A DNA stretch of 64,000 nt. Source: Streptomyces formicae (GTDB lineage: Bacteria; Actinomycetota; Actinomycetes; Streptomycetales; Streptomycetaceae). The position numbers were made by a program, and so were the translations under genes. Of the stretch, positions 24,701 through 33,870 are shown one piece after another (positions within the stretch are counted from its first letter, which is position 1; each line of letters opens with the position of its first letter). The notes beneath the pieces were generated by a model. The model was not told the DNA's origin. It made no database searches and worked only from the letters and a program-made list of their open reading frames with translations. Location: NCBI RefSeq assembly GCF_002556545.1, contig NZ_CP022685.1, forward strand, positions 1,178,001 to 1,242,000, given 5' to 3'.

Positions 24701-24817
24701 CCGCCGGACCCGGGACACGGCTCTGACCTGCGCGGACACCCGCTCCAGGGGTGACTGTCAGTGCCGGGGTGCAGACTGGCCGGTACCTGAGACAACGACG
24801 TCCCGGAGGTGGTCGGC

Positions 24818-25903
24818 ATGTCCGACGTCATCCTGACCGTAGGTACTCGCAAGGGCCTCTTCATCGGCCGCAGGCGCGGTGGCGCCTGGGAGTTCGACGA
24901 CAGCCCCTACTTCAACGCGCAAGCCGTCTATTCCGTGGCGATCGACACCCGCGGCTCGACCCCGCGCCTGCTCGTCGGCGGTGACAGCGCGCACTGGGGC
25001 CCGTCGGTCTTCCACTCCGACGACCTCGGCGCCACCTGGACCGAGCCGTCCAAGCCCGCGGTCAAGTTCCCCAAGGACACCGGGGCCTCGCTGGAGCGCG
25101 TCTGGCAGCTGCACCCCGCGGCCGCCGAACCGGACGTGGTGTACGCGGGCACGGAACCGGCCGCGCTGTACCGCTCGGAGGACCGGGGCGAGAGTTTCAG
25201 CCTCGTACGACCACTCTGGGAGCATCCCACCCGCTCCAAATGGGTGCCAGGAGGCGGCGGCGAGGGGCTGCACACGGTGCTCACGGACGCCCGCGACGCC
25301 CGCGCGGTGACGGTCGCGGTGTCCACCGCCGGATTGTTCCGCACCGTGGACGGCGGCGAGAGCTGGGCCCCGTCGAACCACGGCGTCTCCGCGGTGTTCC
25401 TGCCCGAGACCGACCCCGAGTTCGGCCAGTGCGTGCACAAGGTCGCGCGGGACGCGGCCGACCCCGACCGGCTGTACCTGCAGAACCACTGGGGCGTCTA
25501 CCGAAGCGACGACGCGGGCGCCAACTGGACGGACATCGGGGAGGGACTGCCCTCCGACTTCGGCTTCGCCGCGGTCGCCCACCCGCACCGCGGTGGCACG
25601 GCGTACGTCTTCCCGATCACCGCGGACAGCGACCGGGTCCCCGCCGACCACCGGTGCCGGGTCTACCGCACGGCCGACGCGGGCAAGACCTGGGAGCCGC
25701 TGAGCGCGGGCCTGCCCCAGGAGGACCACTACGGCACCGTGCTGCGCGACGCCATGTGCAGCGACGACAGCGACCCGGCGGGCATCTACTTCGGCAATCG
25801 CAACGGCGAGGTGTACGCGTCGGCGGACGACGGCGACAGCTGGCGGCAACTGGCCTCGCACCTGCCGGACGTGCTCTGCGTGCGGGCCGCGGCCATCGGT
25901 TGA
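24818..25903 (+). CDS. Sialidase/BNR-repeat beta-propeller protein
   Basis: A 361-residue cytoplasmic-looking protein with no signal sequence. It contains repeated Asp-box (BNR) signatures: SDDLGATWTEP, SEDRGESFSLV, TVDGGESWAPS, SDDAGANWTDI, TADAGKTWEPL and SADDGDSWRQL. These define the sialidase-type or Vps10-type propeller fold. Real glycosidase activity is not indicated because the catalytic Arg triad is not evident. The ATG at 24818 follows CCGGAGGT. It precedes uracil-DNA glycosylase with a 33-nt gap and may share a transcript with it. Confidence 0.82.
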   Translation: MSDVILTVGTRKGLFIGRRRGGAWEFDDSPYFNAQAVYSVAIDTRGSTPRLLVGGDSAHWGPSVFHSDDLGATWTEPSKPAVKFPKDTGASLERVWQLHPAAAEPDVVYAGTEPAALYRSEDRGESFSLVRPLWEHPTRSKWVPGGGGEGLHTVLTDARDARAVTVAVSTAGLFRTVDGGESWAPSNHGVSAVFLPETDPEFGQCVHKVARDAADPDRLYLQNHWGVYRSDDAGANWTDIGEGLPSDFGFAAVAHPHRGGTAYVFPITADSDRVPADHRCRVYRTADAGKTWEPLSAGLPQEDHYGTVLRDAMCSDDSDPAGIYFGNRNGEVYASADDGDSWRQLASHLPDVLCVRAAAIG

Positions 25904-25936
25904 TCGGCGGGGGCGTTACGGCAGTAGGGTGACGCC

Positions 25937-26614
25937 GTGGCACCACGACCCTTGCATGAAATCGTCGAACCCGGCTGGGCCAAGGCCCTGGAACCGGTGG
26001 CCGATCGGATCGCCGCGATGGGCGACTTCCTGCGCGCGGAGATCGCCGCCGGACGCACCTATCTCCCGGCGGGACCGAACGTCCTGCGCGCCTTCCAGCA
26101 GCCCTTCGACGACGTCCGCGTCCTGATCGTCGGCCAGGACCCCTATCCCACGCCCGGTCACGCGGTGGGGCTGTCGTTCTCGGTCGCGCCCGAAGTGCGG
26201 CCGCTGCCCGGCAGCCTCATCAACATCTACCGCGAGATGAACACCGACCTGGGCCTGCCCCAGCCGTCGAACGGCGACCTCACGCCCTGGACGCGGCAGG
26301 GCGTGCTGCTGCTCAACAGGGCGCTGACCACGGCGCCGCGCAAGCCCGCCGCGCACCGCGGCAAGGGCTGGGAGGAGGTCACCGAGCAGGCGATCCGGGC
26401 ACTCGCCGCGCGCGGCAAGCCACTGGTGTCGATCCTGTGGGGCCGCGACGCCCGCAATCTGCGGCCGCTGCTCGGGCAGTTGCCGTCCGTCGAGTCCTCG
26501 CACCCCTCGCCGATGTCGGCTGACCGGGGCTTCTTCGGCTCGCGCCCCTTCAGCCGGGCCAACGATCTGCTGGTCCAGCAGGGCGCGCAGCCGGTGGACT
26601 GGCGCGTGCCGTGA
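25937..26614 (+). CDS. ung: Uracil-DNA glycosylase (family 1)
   Basis: A 225-residue enzyme that removes uracil from DNA at the start of base excision repair. The water-activating motif [16 protein letters not shown] is present, with Asp 68 as catalytic base, and the leucine-loop region HPSPMS is at residues 189-194. LLLNRALTT is the third conserved block. Length is normal. The GTG start was chosen from this conserved N-terminal length. The stop overlaps the start of the next gene. Confidence 0.95.
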   Translation: MAPRPLHEIVEPGWAKALEPVADRIAAMGDFLRAEIAAGRTYLPAGPNVLRAFQQPFDDVRVLIVGQDPYPTPGHAVGLSFSVAPEVRPLPGSLINIYREMNTDLGLPQPSNGDLTPWTRQGVLLLNRALTTAPRKPAAHRGKGWEEVTEQAIRALAARGKPLVSILWGRDARNLRPLLGQLPSVESSHPSPMSADRGFFGSRPFSRANDLLVQQGAQPVDWRVP

Positions 26615-27609
26615 GGCCCGCGGCGGAGGTACCGGCCGACGCCCTGGTCCTGGGCGTCGACTCGGGCGGCTCCGGGCTGCGGGCCGCGCTCGGCCCCCCG
26701 GAAGGGATGCGCGCTCCCGCGCCCGTGCGCTCGGCGGAGCCGGTGCGCACGGGCGAGCGGGGCATCGACGCCGAGCACTTCATTGCGCAACTCCTGCCGA
26801 TGGCACGGGAGTTGCTCGCGAGGGTGGGCGGCGGGCGGATCACGGCCGTCGCGATCGGCGCGGCAGGGCTCGCGACCCTGGGCGACGACCTGCGGGCCCA
26901 GCTGCCGTCCGCACTCGAAGAGGCCCTGGGCGTACGCCGGGTGGCACTCGCCGCGGACGCCGTGACCGCGTACGCGGGAGCAGTCGGCGACCGTCCGGGC
27001 GCGGTCGTCGCCGCGGGCACGGGCCTGATCGCGATCGGCACGGACCTCACGGCCTGGCGCCGGGCCGACGGCTGGGGACATCTGCTCGGGGACTGCGGCG
27101 GCGGCGCCTGGATCGGCCGCGCGGGCCTGGAGGCGGTGATGCGCGCGCACGACGGCAGGGACGGCGGCTCGAAGGCACTGCTCGTCCGCGCCGAGGACCT
27201 GTTCGGCCCGGTGACCGGGCTGCCGGGACAGCTCTATCCGCGCACCGACCGGCCCGCCGTGCTCGCCTCGTTCGCGCCGCACGTGGCCGCCTGCGCGGCC
27301 GACGACCCGGTGGCCGAGGGCATCCTGCGGGACGCCGCGCGGCACATCGCGCAGGCCGCGGCCGCCGTCTGCCCGGCGGGCGACACCTGCGAAGTGGCCC
27401 TGACGGGCGGCCTGTTCAAGCTGGGTGAGCCGCTCACCGGGCCGCTGCGCGAGGAACTGACGGAGCGACTGCCGCGCGCCGTCCAGGTGACGGCGGCGGG
27501 CGACCCGCTGGACGGCGCGCTGCGCATTGCCGCTGATATCGGCGCGGACCGGCTGCGACTTCCGCGCGATCCGCGCATGCTCACCGTCCACGGTGAAGCC
27601 GACAGTTGA
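26611..27609 (+). CDS. N-acetylglucosamine kinase-like (BadF/BadG/BcrA/BcrD ATPase family)
   Basis: A 332-residue ATPase of the BadF/BcrAD/NagK fold. Visible motifs are the phosphate loop [16 protein letters not shown] at residue 12, [11 protein letters not shown], and the adenosine-site [10 protein letters not shown]. In Streptomyces such proteins are annotated as N-acetylglucosamine kinases or BadF-type ATPases, and specificity cannot be read from sequence. It overlaps the ung stop (GTGA), so it is translationally coupled to a DNA-repair gene, which is odd for a sugar kinase. Confidence 0.8.
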   Translation: MRPAAEVPADALVLGVDSGGSGLRAALGPPEGMRAPAPVRSAEPVRTGERGIDAEHFIAQLLPMARELLARVGGGRITAVAIGAAGLATLGDDLRAQLPSALEEALGVRRVALAADAVTAYAGAVGDRPGAVVAAGTGLIAIGTDLTAWRRADGWGHLLGDCGGGAWIGRAGLEAVMRAHDGRDGGSKALLVRAEDLFGPVTGLPGQLYPRTDRPAVLASFAPHVAACAADDPVAEGILRDAARHIAQAAAAVCPAGDTCEVALTGGLFKLGEPLTGPLREELTERLPRAVQVTAAGDPLDGALRIAADIGADRLRLPRDPRMLTVHGEADS

Positions 27610-27704
27610 CCTCTACGTAATTCATCAGACAAAAACGGACTTATACCGCCCACCTGCACCCTCCCCGAACAGCGAGGACCCGCAAACCAGTAGCATGCGG
27701 CCGC

Positions 27705-28649
27705 ATGAGCTCCCCCACTGGGCCCGCATCAGGCCTGCCCGTACGAATGCCGCGCCCCCGCCAGCCGGGCCGGCACCGCCGTCCGGAGCCCGTCGCGGCT
27801 CCTGAGGGCGCGCCCGCACTGGTCCTGGCCGTGCCGGGCGCCCCCAGCACCACCACGCGCGGCCTCGCCGAGGAAGTCGTGAGCATCGCCCGCTCCGAGC
27901 TGCCCGGCCTCGACGCCCGCATCGGTTACGTCGACGGTGAGGAGGACGCCACCGTCACCTCCTTCCCCGAGTTCCCCTCGCTCACGTCCGTGCTCGCGCA
28001 CGCGGCCACCGAGCGCACCGCCCGCGTCGAGCGGGCGCGCGCCGCCGGCGCCGAGGTGGCCGAGCCCGAAGGCCCCGTCGCCGTCGTCGTGCCGCTGCTC
28101 GCGGGCCCCGACAGCGCGCTGATGCGGCGCATCCGGCAGGCCGTCATGGAGAGCCGCGTCGCCGCCGAGCTGACCGACGTCCTCGGCCCGCACCCGCTGC
28201 TCGCCGAGGCGCTGCACGTGCGCCTCTCGGAGGCCGGTCTGGCCCGCGCCGACCGTGCCCGGCTGTTCACGGTGGCGACCGCCGCGGACGGCATCGTGCT
28301 CGCCACCGTGGGCGGCGACGAGGCCGTGCAGGCCGCCGGGATCACCGGCATGCTGCTCGCCGCGCGCCTCGCGGTGCCGGTGATGGCCGCCGCGCTCGAC
28401 GAGGAGGGCGCCATCGCGGCGACCGCCGAGCAGCTGCGCGGCTCAGGCTCGGCGCAGCTGGCGCTCGCCCCGTACCTGATCGGCCCCGAGCTGGACTCCG
28501 CTCTGCTCGACGCCGCCGCGAAGGAGGCGGGCTGCTCCGTCGCCGAGCCGCTCGGCTCCTACCCGGCGATCGGCAAGCTGGCGCTCGCCAAGTACACGAC
28601 GACGCTCGGCATCACCCCGCAGCAGCCCTCGGGCGCGCCGGTGCACTGA
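27705..28649 (+). CDS. CbiX/sirohydrochlorin chelatase-like protein, degenerate active site
   Basis: A 314-residue protein with a duplicated CbiX-type fold (about residues 38-165 and 175-300). Functional CbiX enzymes have an N-terminal HGSR motif at the metal site; here the corresponding stretch reads LVLAVPGAPSTTTRG, so the histidine is missing. It therefore may not insert metal and might bind a tetrapyrrole or something else. The N-terminal 35 residues are Pro/Arg-rich. The gene has its own AT-rich upstream region (27610-27700). I cannot assign a firm function. Confidence 0.68.
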   Translation: MSSPTGPASGLPVRMPRPRQPGRHRRPEPVAAPEGAPALVLAVPGAPSTTTRGLAEEVVSIARSELPGLDARIGYVDGEEDATVTSFPEFPSLTSVLAHAATERTARVERARAAGAEVAEPEGPVAVVVPLLAGPDSALMRRIRQAVMESRVAAELTDVLGPHPLLAEALHVRLSEAGLARADRARLFTVATAADGIVLATVGGDEAVQAAGITGMLLAARLAVPVMAAALDEEGAIAATAEQLRGSGSAQLALAPYLIGPELDSALLDAAAKEAGCSVAEPLGSYPAIGKLALAKYTTTLGITPQQPSGAPVH

Positions 28650-28666
28650 GCTTCCGCGCGGAGCAG

Positions 28667-28714
28667 GTACGACGACGGGCCCGCCCCGATGTGGGGGCGG
28701 GCCCGTCGTCGTAC
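28667..28714. terminator. Strong bidirectional terminator
   Basis: A perfect 21-bp stem (28667-28687 with 28694-28714) with a 6-nt loop GATGTG, between the convergent CbiX-like and lactonase genes. Confidence 0.88.
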
Positions 28715-28724
28715 TTGCCGCGGC

Positions 28725-29771
28725 TCAGCCGAAGACCACGCAGGAGGCGGCGGGCGCGGCGACGGACCCGGTCCTGACCGGCACGCCGGTCGTCCCGTCG
28801 ACCGCGAACCAGGTGACGTCGCCGGAGCGCTCGTTGGCGGCGTAGAGGAACCGGCCCGTGGGGTCGACGGCCAGGTCACGCGGCCAGTGGCCGCCGCACG
28901 GCACGGTCGTCGTGAGCCGCGGCGCACCGCCGGGGCCGTCGAGCGCGAACACGGAGATGACGTCCGTACCGCGCGTGGCGGTCCACAGGAAGCGCCCGTC
29001 GGGGGCGACGACGATCGCCGAGGGGAAGGCGTCGCCGTCCGGGACCTCCGTCAGGACGGCGGCCTCGCCGAGCGGCTCGATCGTGCCGCCGACGGCGTCC
29101 CAGGCGCAGACGGTGACGGTCGGCGTGAGCTCGTTCAGGACGTACGCACGGTCGCCGTCCGGGTGGAAGGCGAGGTGCCGGGGGCCCGACCCCGGACGCA
29201 GCGCGACCTCCCGGTGCAGGGTGAGCTCCCCCTTCTCCGCGTCGAGCGCGCAGACCCGCACCGAGTCGGTGCCGAGGTCGACGCTGAGCGCCCAGCGGCC
29301 GCTGGGGTCCACGCGCACCTGGTGGGCGTGCGGCGCCTGCTGGCGCTGGGGGTGCGGCCCCGAGCCGGTGTGCGCGAGGACGCTCGACGGGGCGGCGCCG
29401 AGGGTTCCGTCCGCGCGCAGGGGGACGGCGGCGACGCTGCCCGAGCCGTAGTTGGCGGCGAGCAGGTGGCCCGCGTGCAGCGTGAGATGGGTGGGCGCGG
29501 AGCCGACGGGGACGGGCGCTCCGGTGAGCCGCGGGTCCGCGCCGTCGAGCCGGTAGGCGGCGACCGCGCCGTCGGCCGTCTCACTGACCGCGTACAAGGT
29601 GTCCCCGGTGGGCGAGAGCACGAGGTACGACGGGTCGGCGACCTCGTCCGTGCTGCTCAGGACGGTCAGCGCGCCGGTGTCCGCGTCGAGGGCCGCGGTG
29701 CTGACGCCGCGCCCTCCCGCCGCGGTGAAGGATCCGATGTACGCGCGCGCGGCGTGCTTGCCGACGACCAC
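28725..29771 (-). CDS. Lactonase family protein (6-phosphogluconolactonase-type beta-propeller)
   Basis: A 348-residue propeller of the lactonase/YkgB family. Blades show the pattern SPTGDTLYAVSE, RVDPSGRWALSVDLGTDSVR, FHPDGDRAYVLNELTPTVTV and VDPTGRFLYAANERSGDVTW. Family members hydrolyse 6-phosphogluconolactone or other lactones in the cytoplasm. The GTG at 29771 has GAGAGGGG upstream. It lies downstream of the FUSC gene on the same strand but is separated by a 337-nt stretch that contains a 51-bp tandem repeat. Confidence 0.84.
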   Translation of the reverse strand: MVVGKHAARAYIGSFTAAGGRGVSTAALDADTGALTVLSSTDEVADPSYLVLSPTGDTLYAVSETADGAVAAYRLDGADPRLTGAPVPVGSAPTHLTLHAGHLLAANYGSGSVAAVPLRADGTLGAAPSSVLAHTGSGPHPQRQQAPHAHQVRVDPSGRWALSVDLGTDSVRVCALDAEKGELTLHREVALRPGSGPRHLAFHPDGDRAYVLNELTPTVTVCAWDAVGGTIEPLGEAAVLTEVPDGDAFPSAIVVAPDGRFLWTATRGTDVISVFALDGPGGAPRLTTTVPCGGHWPRDLAVDPTGRFLYAANERSGDVTWFAVDGTTGVPVRTGSVAAPAASCVVFG

Positions 29772-29907
29772 TGATGTCCCCTCTCGACCGGAGCGGCACA
29801 TCCGTTGGCGCCGCTCGTGCGGCCGACGCTAGCAGCCGGTCTAGACCAAGTCGGCGGCGGTGGCGGGGACTCGAAGGTGGCGGCCCGGGTCGGCCGGGCG
29901 CGCCGGT

Positions 29908-30092
29908 CACACCGGGCCAGGCACGACGCCCACGCCGACACGGGCACGGCACGCCGCTCACCCCGGGCCAGGCACAACGCTCACGCCGGAACGGACACCG
30001 CACACCGCCCACACCGGGCCAGGCACAACGGCCACGCCGGAACGGACACCGCACACCGCCCACACCGGGCCAGGCCAGGCCAGGCACGACGG
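29908..30092. repeat. 51-bp tandem repeat, 3.6 copies
   Basis: Units begin exactly every 51 bp at 29908, 29959, 30010 and 30061 (the last partial). Units 2 and 3 differ at only three positions; unit 1 is more diverged. Each starts CACMCCGGGCCAGGCAC. The repeat lies in the 337-nt gap between the lactonase start and the FUSC stop; the remaining part of the gap (29772-29907) shows nothing notable. Confidence 0.88.
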
Positions 30093-30107
30093 TTACCTCG
30101 CCGACGA

Positions 30108-31616
30108 CTACCTGGCACCGCCCAGATACGCCGCTTCCTCCGGTTTCGTGTGCCCGGCCATCGCTTCGAGCGCCCGCTCCAAGCCGTTCAGGTGCGCGAG
30201 GGCCGGGTGGCCGACGGCGTGCGGAACCGATGCCTGGGGCTCACGCTCCTGCCGGGCGCCGCGCGGGGTCGTCAGCGCTTCCACCGCCGCTTCCACCCGC
30301 CAGCAGGCGGCCGCGAGCCGGGCGTCGTGCGAGGCGTCCGGATCCGCCGCGATCTCGGCGAGGGAACGCACTTCCCTCGCGCAGTCGTCGAGCAGCGCGA
30401 GCACCCCGTGCGCCCGCGCCTTGCGCTCGCGGCCCCGGTGCAGCGGGTGCACCAGCGGTGAGACGGCCAGGCGCACGCGGGCCAGCAGCGTCTCCAGTTC
30501 GGCGACGTGGGGCTCGGGATCCGCGCCCGGGGTACCGGCGAGACGTGCGGCGGCCTCGGCCGTGCAGGCGTGCACGCACCGCAGGGCGCGGCGGATCCAC
30601 TCGTCGGTGACCGCGTGCGTGGTGACCGGCAGGACGATCAGCACCGCGAGCGCCGCTCCGAGCGCGCCGACCGCGGTCTCCGCGACGCGCAGGCCCAGGA
30701 GCGAGGCGTCCAGGACTCCGAGCAGCCCGTAGAGCATGGAGGCCATCGCGGTCACGAAGAACATCATCCAGCTGTACGAGACGGCCGCGGTGTAGAAGAT
30801 CCCGAAGACGCTCACCGCCACGACCAGGGCGGTCGGCACCGCCGCGCCCTGCACGGGGAGCGCGACGGCGAAGCCCACCACGATGCCGAGGACGGTGCCG
30901 AGCACCCGGCGGAAGCCCCGCACCAGCGTCTCGCCGCGCGACACGGTGTTCACGAACACCCACCACGTCGCGCCCACCGCCCAGTACCACCGCTGGTCGG
31001 ACAGCAGCTGCCCCACCCCGAGCGCGAACGCCGCCCCCGCCGCGGCCTGCACGGCCTGCCGCGTGGTGACCCGGCCGAGACCTCGTCCCTGCGGCAACGC
31101 GGGCGCGGCGGCCACGGGGCGGCCGCGCTCGTAGCACCACAGGCCGAACCGCACGGTCGACGAGACGCAGAGTGAGAGCAGCACGGCCATGGCCAGCTCG
31201 GGCAGCTGGCCCGGCACGGTGTGCAGGAACTGGGCGGCGAAGAAGGTCATGAAGGCGAACACCCCGAGGGAGTGCCCGCGGGGCCCCCAGCGCCGTGCGT
31301 AGACACCGGCCCCGACCACGGCGAGGAACGTCAGGTCCCTGGTCAGGGGGTAGTCGTGCAGCGCCGCGGCCACGGCGAGGACGGGCAGCCCGACGACCGG
31401 AAGCAGCGCGGTCGTCACCGCCTGGCCGCGCACGGTCGGGTCGAGCACGGTGAAGAGCGCGAGCAGCGCCGCGAGTCCGCCGACGACGGCCGCGCTGAGG
31501 GAGTGCCCCACCAGACCGCACACGGCCACGGCGGACGAAATGCCGATGACCGCCCGGGTGGCGCTGCGCAGCCGCAGCCGCCCCGGATCCGGAGCCACGA
31601 ACACCCTCTTCAGCAC
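30108..31616 (-). CDS. FUSC family membrane protein
   Basis: A 502-residue protein with two transmembrane blocks separated by a hydrophilic stretch, the second beginning TTRQAVQAAAGAAFALGVGQ, and a soluble C-terminal helical region of about 150 residues. The conserved RWYWAVGATWWVFV and LGTVLGIVVGFAVAL are typical FUSC elements. It probably exports small aromatic or hydroxylated acids. It differs from the FUSC protein at the left edge and is not its duplicate. The GTG at 31616 is preceded by GGGGCGGGAAG; a longer start at 31661 is possible. Confidence 0.82.
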   Translation of the reverse strand: MLKRVFVAPDPGRLRLRSATRAVIGISSAVAVCGLVGHSLSAAVVGGLAALLALFTVLDPTVRGQAVTTALLPVVGLPVLAVAAALHDYPLTRDLTFLAVVGAGVYARRWGPRGHSLGVFAFMTFFAAQFLHTVPGQLPELAMAVLLSLCVSSTVRFGLWCYERGRPVAAAPALPQGRGLGRVTTRQAVQAAAGAAFALGVGQLLSDQRWYWAVGATWWVFVNTVSRGETLVRGFRRVLGTVLGIVVGFAVALPVQGAAVPTALVVAVSVFGIFYTAAVSYSWMMFFVTAMASMLYGLLGVLDASLLGLRVAETAVGALGAALAVLIVLPVTTHAVTDEWIRRALRCVHACTAEAAARLAGTPGADPEPHVAELETLLARVRLAVSPLVHPLHRGRERKARAHGVLALLDDCAREVRSLAEIAADPDASHDARLAAACWRVEAAVEALTTPRGARQEREPQASVPHAVGHPALAHLNGLERALEAMAGHTKPEEAAYLGGAR

Positions 31617-31860
31617 TGCTTCCCGCCCCTCTCGGCAACCCGGACACAAAGAAGGCGCCACGGAGTCCGGGGCGCCATCGACAGACCCATCAGACCATCA
31701 AGAAGCCATGCGGCTCAAGCCAGGCACCTCTGGGTGGGCCAATGGCACAGTGCGGCCGCTTCGCACGACGCCAGAGGCGGACCAACTGATCACGAATCCG
31801 GCACGAGCTGCGGCTCCGTCCCCTCCCCCCTTAAAGCAGGGGACGGAGCCATCACGCCCA

Positions 31861-31876
31861 AATGGTCTGGACCATT
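31861..31876. promoter_or_regulatory. DasR-like box (dre) upstream of the cupin gene
   Basis: AATGGTCTGGACCATT, a near-perfect palindrome. It matches the DasR responsive-element consensus ANTGGTCTAGACCANT at all fixed positions but one. A -35-like TTGGCG (31875-31880) and -10-like TATCAG (31897-31902), 16 bp apart, begin at its edge and point toward the cupin gene at 32074. No gene fills 31617-32073; apart from this the stretch shows nothing clear. Confidence 0.7.
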
Positions 31877-32073
31877 GGCGTGGACGTCGGTGACGCTATC
31901 AGGACGGCAGCCCCTCCCTCATCCCGGACGTCCCGGGCGGGCAGGGCGGGCGCCGAATTGACCCATGATTCCGACCGATAAATGCACCTCATGCGAGGTC
32001 TTTCTGCGCCGTAGAGTCATTCTCACAAGGCAACGGAGAAGCCCGAAGCCGCAGCTCAGAGGCAGGAAGCAGC

Positions 32074-32571
32074 ATGAACGCGCAGACCGCACCGAAGGCC
32101 GTCCTCACCCGCGCCGCCACCGCGGAGACCACCGCGGACCCCAGCAGCGTGATGACCCTGCTGGCCGACTACGGCACCGACGGCAGCGCGCTCACCAGCT
32201 ACCGCTCGACCTTCGCCAAGGGCGCGGTCGGCGCCCCCGCACACTTCCACACCAAGGCGTCCGAGCTGTTCTTCGTGGTGGACGGCGCGCTCCAGGTCCT
32301 GGTCGGCGAGGAGGTGAAGGTCCTCGAGAAGGGCGACTTCCTGCTGGTGCCGCCGCACACCCCGCACGCCTTCGCCGCGGCCCCGGACCGGGAGGCCGAC
32401 GTGCTCTTCGTCTTCGGTCCGGGCATGCCCCGCTTCGACTACCTGCGCCTGCTGGGCCGCGTGATGCGCGGCGAGGCGGGCTTCGAGGAGATCAAGAACT
32501 CCTCCGAGCGGTACGACAACCACTACGTGACCAGCCCCGCGTGGCAGGCCGCGCTCGACGCCGCCAAGTAG
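32074..32571 (+). CDS. Cupin-domain protein
   Basis: A 165-residue single-domain cupin. The metal-binding motif 1 is AHFHTKASELFFVVDGAL around residues 55-72 and motif 2 is VPPHTPHAFAAA around residues 92-103, so a His/His/Glu/His-type metal site is plausible. The C-terminal 35 residues extend beyond the barrel. Substrate and reaction are not predictable. The ATG follows AGGCAGGAAGCAGC. A DasR-like box lies about 200 bp upstream. It converges on the protease gene with a six-base gap. Confidence 0.83.
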   Translation: MNAQTAPKAVLTRAATAETTADPSSVMTLLADYGTDGSALTSYRSTFAKGAVGAPAHFHTKASELFFVVDGALQVLVGEEVKVLEKGDFLLVPPHTPHAFAAAPDREADVLFVFGPGMPRFDYLRLLGRVMRGEAGFEEIKNSSERYDNHYVTSPAWQAALDAAK

Positions 32572-32577
32572 CCCTTG

Positions 32578-33321
32578 TCAGCCGTGTGCCGCCTTGGCGT
32601 AGAGGGCGGCCACCTCCCTGTCGAGGATCACGCTGTACGACACGTCGGGGGTGTCGCCGCCGTCGTGGTAGCCACCGAGGACGCCGATCAGGTGGCCGTC
32701 GGCGGTGACCCACGGACTGCCGCTGGTGCCGCTGGTGAAGCCGGGGCAGCCGATGCGCTGCTGCTCCGCGCGGAAGCGGTTCGCGGTGCTGGTGCAGGTG
32801 CGCGGGGCGTCCTCCTCGTCGGGGTAGCCGGTGACCGTGACGCGGCGCTCGGTGCCCGCCGTGGTGTCCAGGGTGTTGGCCCCGGTCACGTCCTCGACGT
32901 GCCGGCCGTTCCTGGGTTCGAGGACGGCGAAGGCGAGGTCGTGGTCCTCGTCCCCGTCGTGCGTCCAGTGGTCGTCGGCGTAGACGCGGTCGATCGTCCA
33001 CAGGCCGTAGGGGGCCTTGCCGTCGTGGTAGCCGGGGGCGAAGGTGACGCCCTTGCCGTCGCCGAGGCAGTGGCCCGCGGTGACGATGAGGTCGCGGCCC
33101 TTGCTGTGCACCACGGACGCGGTGCAGAAATGGCGCCCTTCAAGACCGCCCCGGAAGAGGGCGCCGACCCGTGCCGACTCGGCGGGCGGCCCTGACCGCA
33201 CGGTCGGCGTGACGGCGTGGGGCAGTTCGTTCCTGTCCGCGAGCGCGAGGCACGAGAACAGGGCGCCCACGGCGAGCAGTGCCCGCAGATGTGTGCGGCC
33301 CAGCCGTACGCGCTTCGCCAT
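32578..33321 (-). CDS. Secreted trypsin-like serine protease
   Basis: A 247-residue secreted peptidase with an N-terminal signal segment (RALLAVGALFSCLALA). The catalytic triad motifs are visible: VTAGHC with the His, an Asp in the DEDHDLAF region, and GTSGSPW with the Ser. Cysteine pairs FCTASV/AGHC and RTCTST/IGCPG fit the usual disulfides. It resembles V8/glutamyl endopeptidase-like or trypsin-like S1 proteases, and its specificity is uncertain. The ATG follows GAGGGGAGCGAAGG. No strong terminator lies in the short gap to the cupin gene. Confidence 0.87.
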   Translation of the reverse strand: MAKRVRLGRTHLRALLAVGALFSCLALADRNELPHAVTPTVRSGPPAESARVGALFRGGLEGRHFCTASVVHSKGRDLIVTAGHCLGDGKGVTFAPGYHDGKAPYGLWTIDRVYADDHWTHDGDEDHDLAFAVLEPRNGRHVEDVTGANTLDTTAGTERRVTVTGYPDEEDAPRTCTSTANRFRAEQQRIGCPGFTSGTSGSPWVTADGHLIGVLGGYHDGGDTPDVSYSVILDREVAALYAKAAHG

Positions 33322-33630
33322 CCTTCGCTCCCCTCGCTCGGTTGCCGGGAAGCATGCCCGAGTAATCTGAGGATTCTCTGTGACGCCACACACAATCGCC
33401 CCCGACGGACGATGAATACCCGCAGGCCAGCGCGTGAACGACCGGAGGTGTGCGCGCCGGACCCGCGGGAGCGGACGCCACAACTCGCGTTTCGCGCGCG
33501 CCGGATGGTGCGCCTGCGCCGACACCCCGCGCGCCGCGGGCCCCTCCGCGCCGCCCCGTCGGCCACCACCGGAACACGGGCCGCAGTGCGCTCAACTCGC
33601 GCCCACCACAAGCGAGTTGGGACCGCGCTC

Positions 33631-33651
33631 GCCTTGACGTCGAGTCAAGGC
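33631..33651. promoter_or_regulatory. Inverted repeat upstream of the large chitinase gene
   Basis: GCCTTGAC-GTCGA-GTCAAGGC, a perfect 8-bp-arm palindrome, 220 bp upstream of the chitinase start. Two degenerate DasR-box-like sequences follow at 33669-33685 and 33725-33740, only about 9-10 of 14 consensus positions each. The rest of the 33322-33870 gap holds no gene I can support. Confidence 0.45.
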
Positions 33652-33870
33652 GAAGCAAAATCTCGCCGAGCTGGTCCAGTCCTTTACGGGGACGGAAGCC
33701 CGGCAGGGGGTTCGACGCCGTGAATTGGTACGGTCCAGCACCCTCCCGCTCTCGTTGACATGCCCACGGAGGGTGGTTCTCTAAGAGGTCTGTACCAGGA
33801 AGCGCGTCCGACCCCCGCCCCATCGGACCCCGCAGGCACGGACGGACGCCTCACCTCGTCAAGGAGAGCC

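Noticed and set aside
26611-27609. Calling the BadF-family protein a DasR-controlled N-acetylglucosamine kinase
   Set aside because: It is co-translated with ung and I see no DasR-like box upstream, so the fold-level name was kept.
29581-30087. Minus-strand frame with 17-residue repeats (RCAWPGVGGVRCPF-type)
   Set aside because: The repeats just reflect the 51-bp DNA repeat, and the frame overlaps the start of the lactonase gene in another frame.
33669-33740. Two full DasR boxes for the large chitinase gene
   Set aside because: The two candidates match only about 10 and 9 of 14 positions, too weak to list as boxes.
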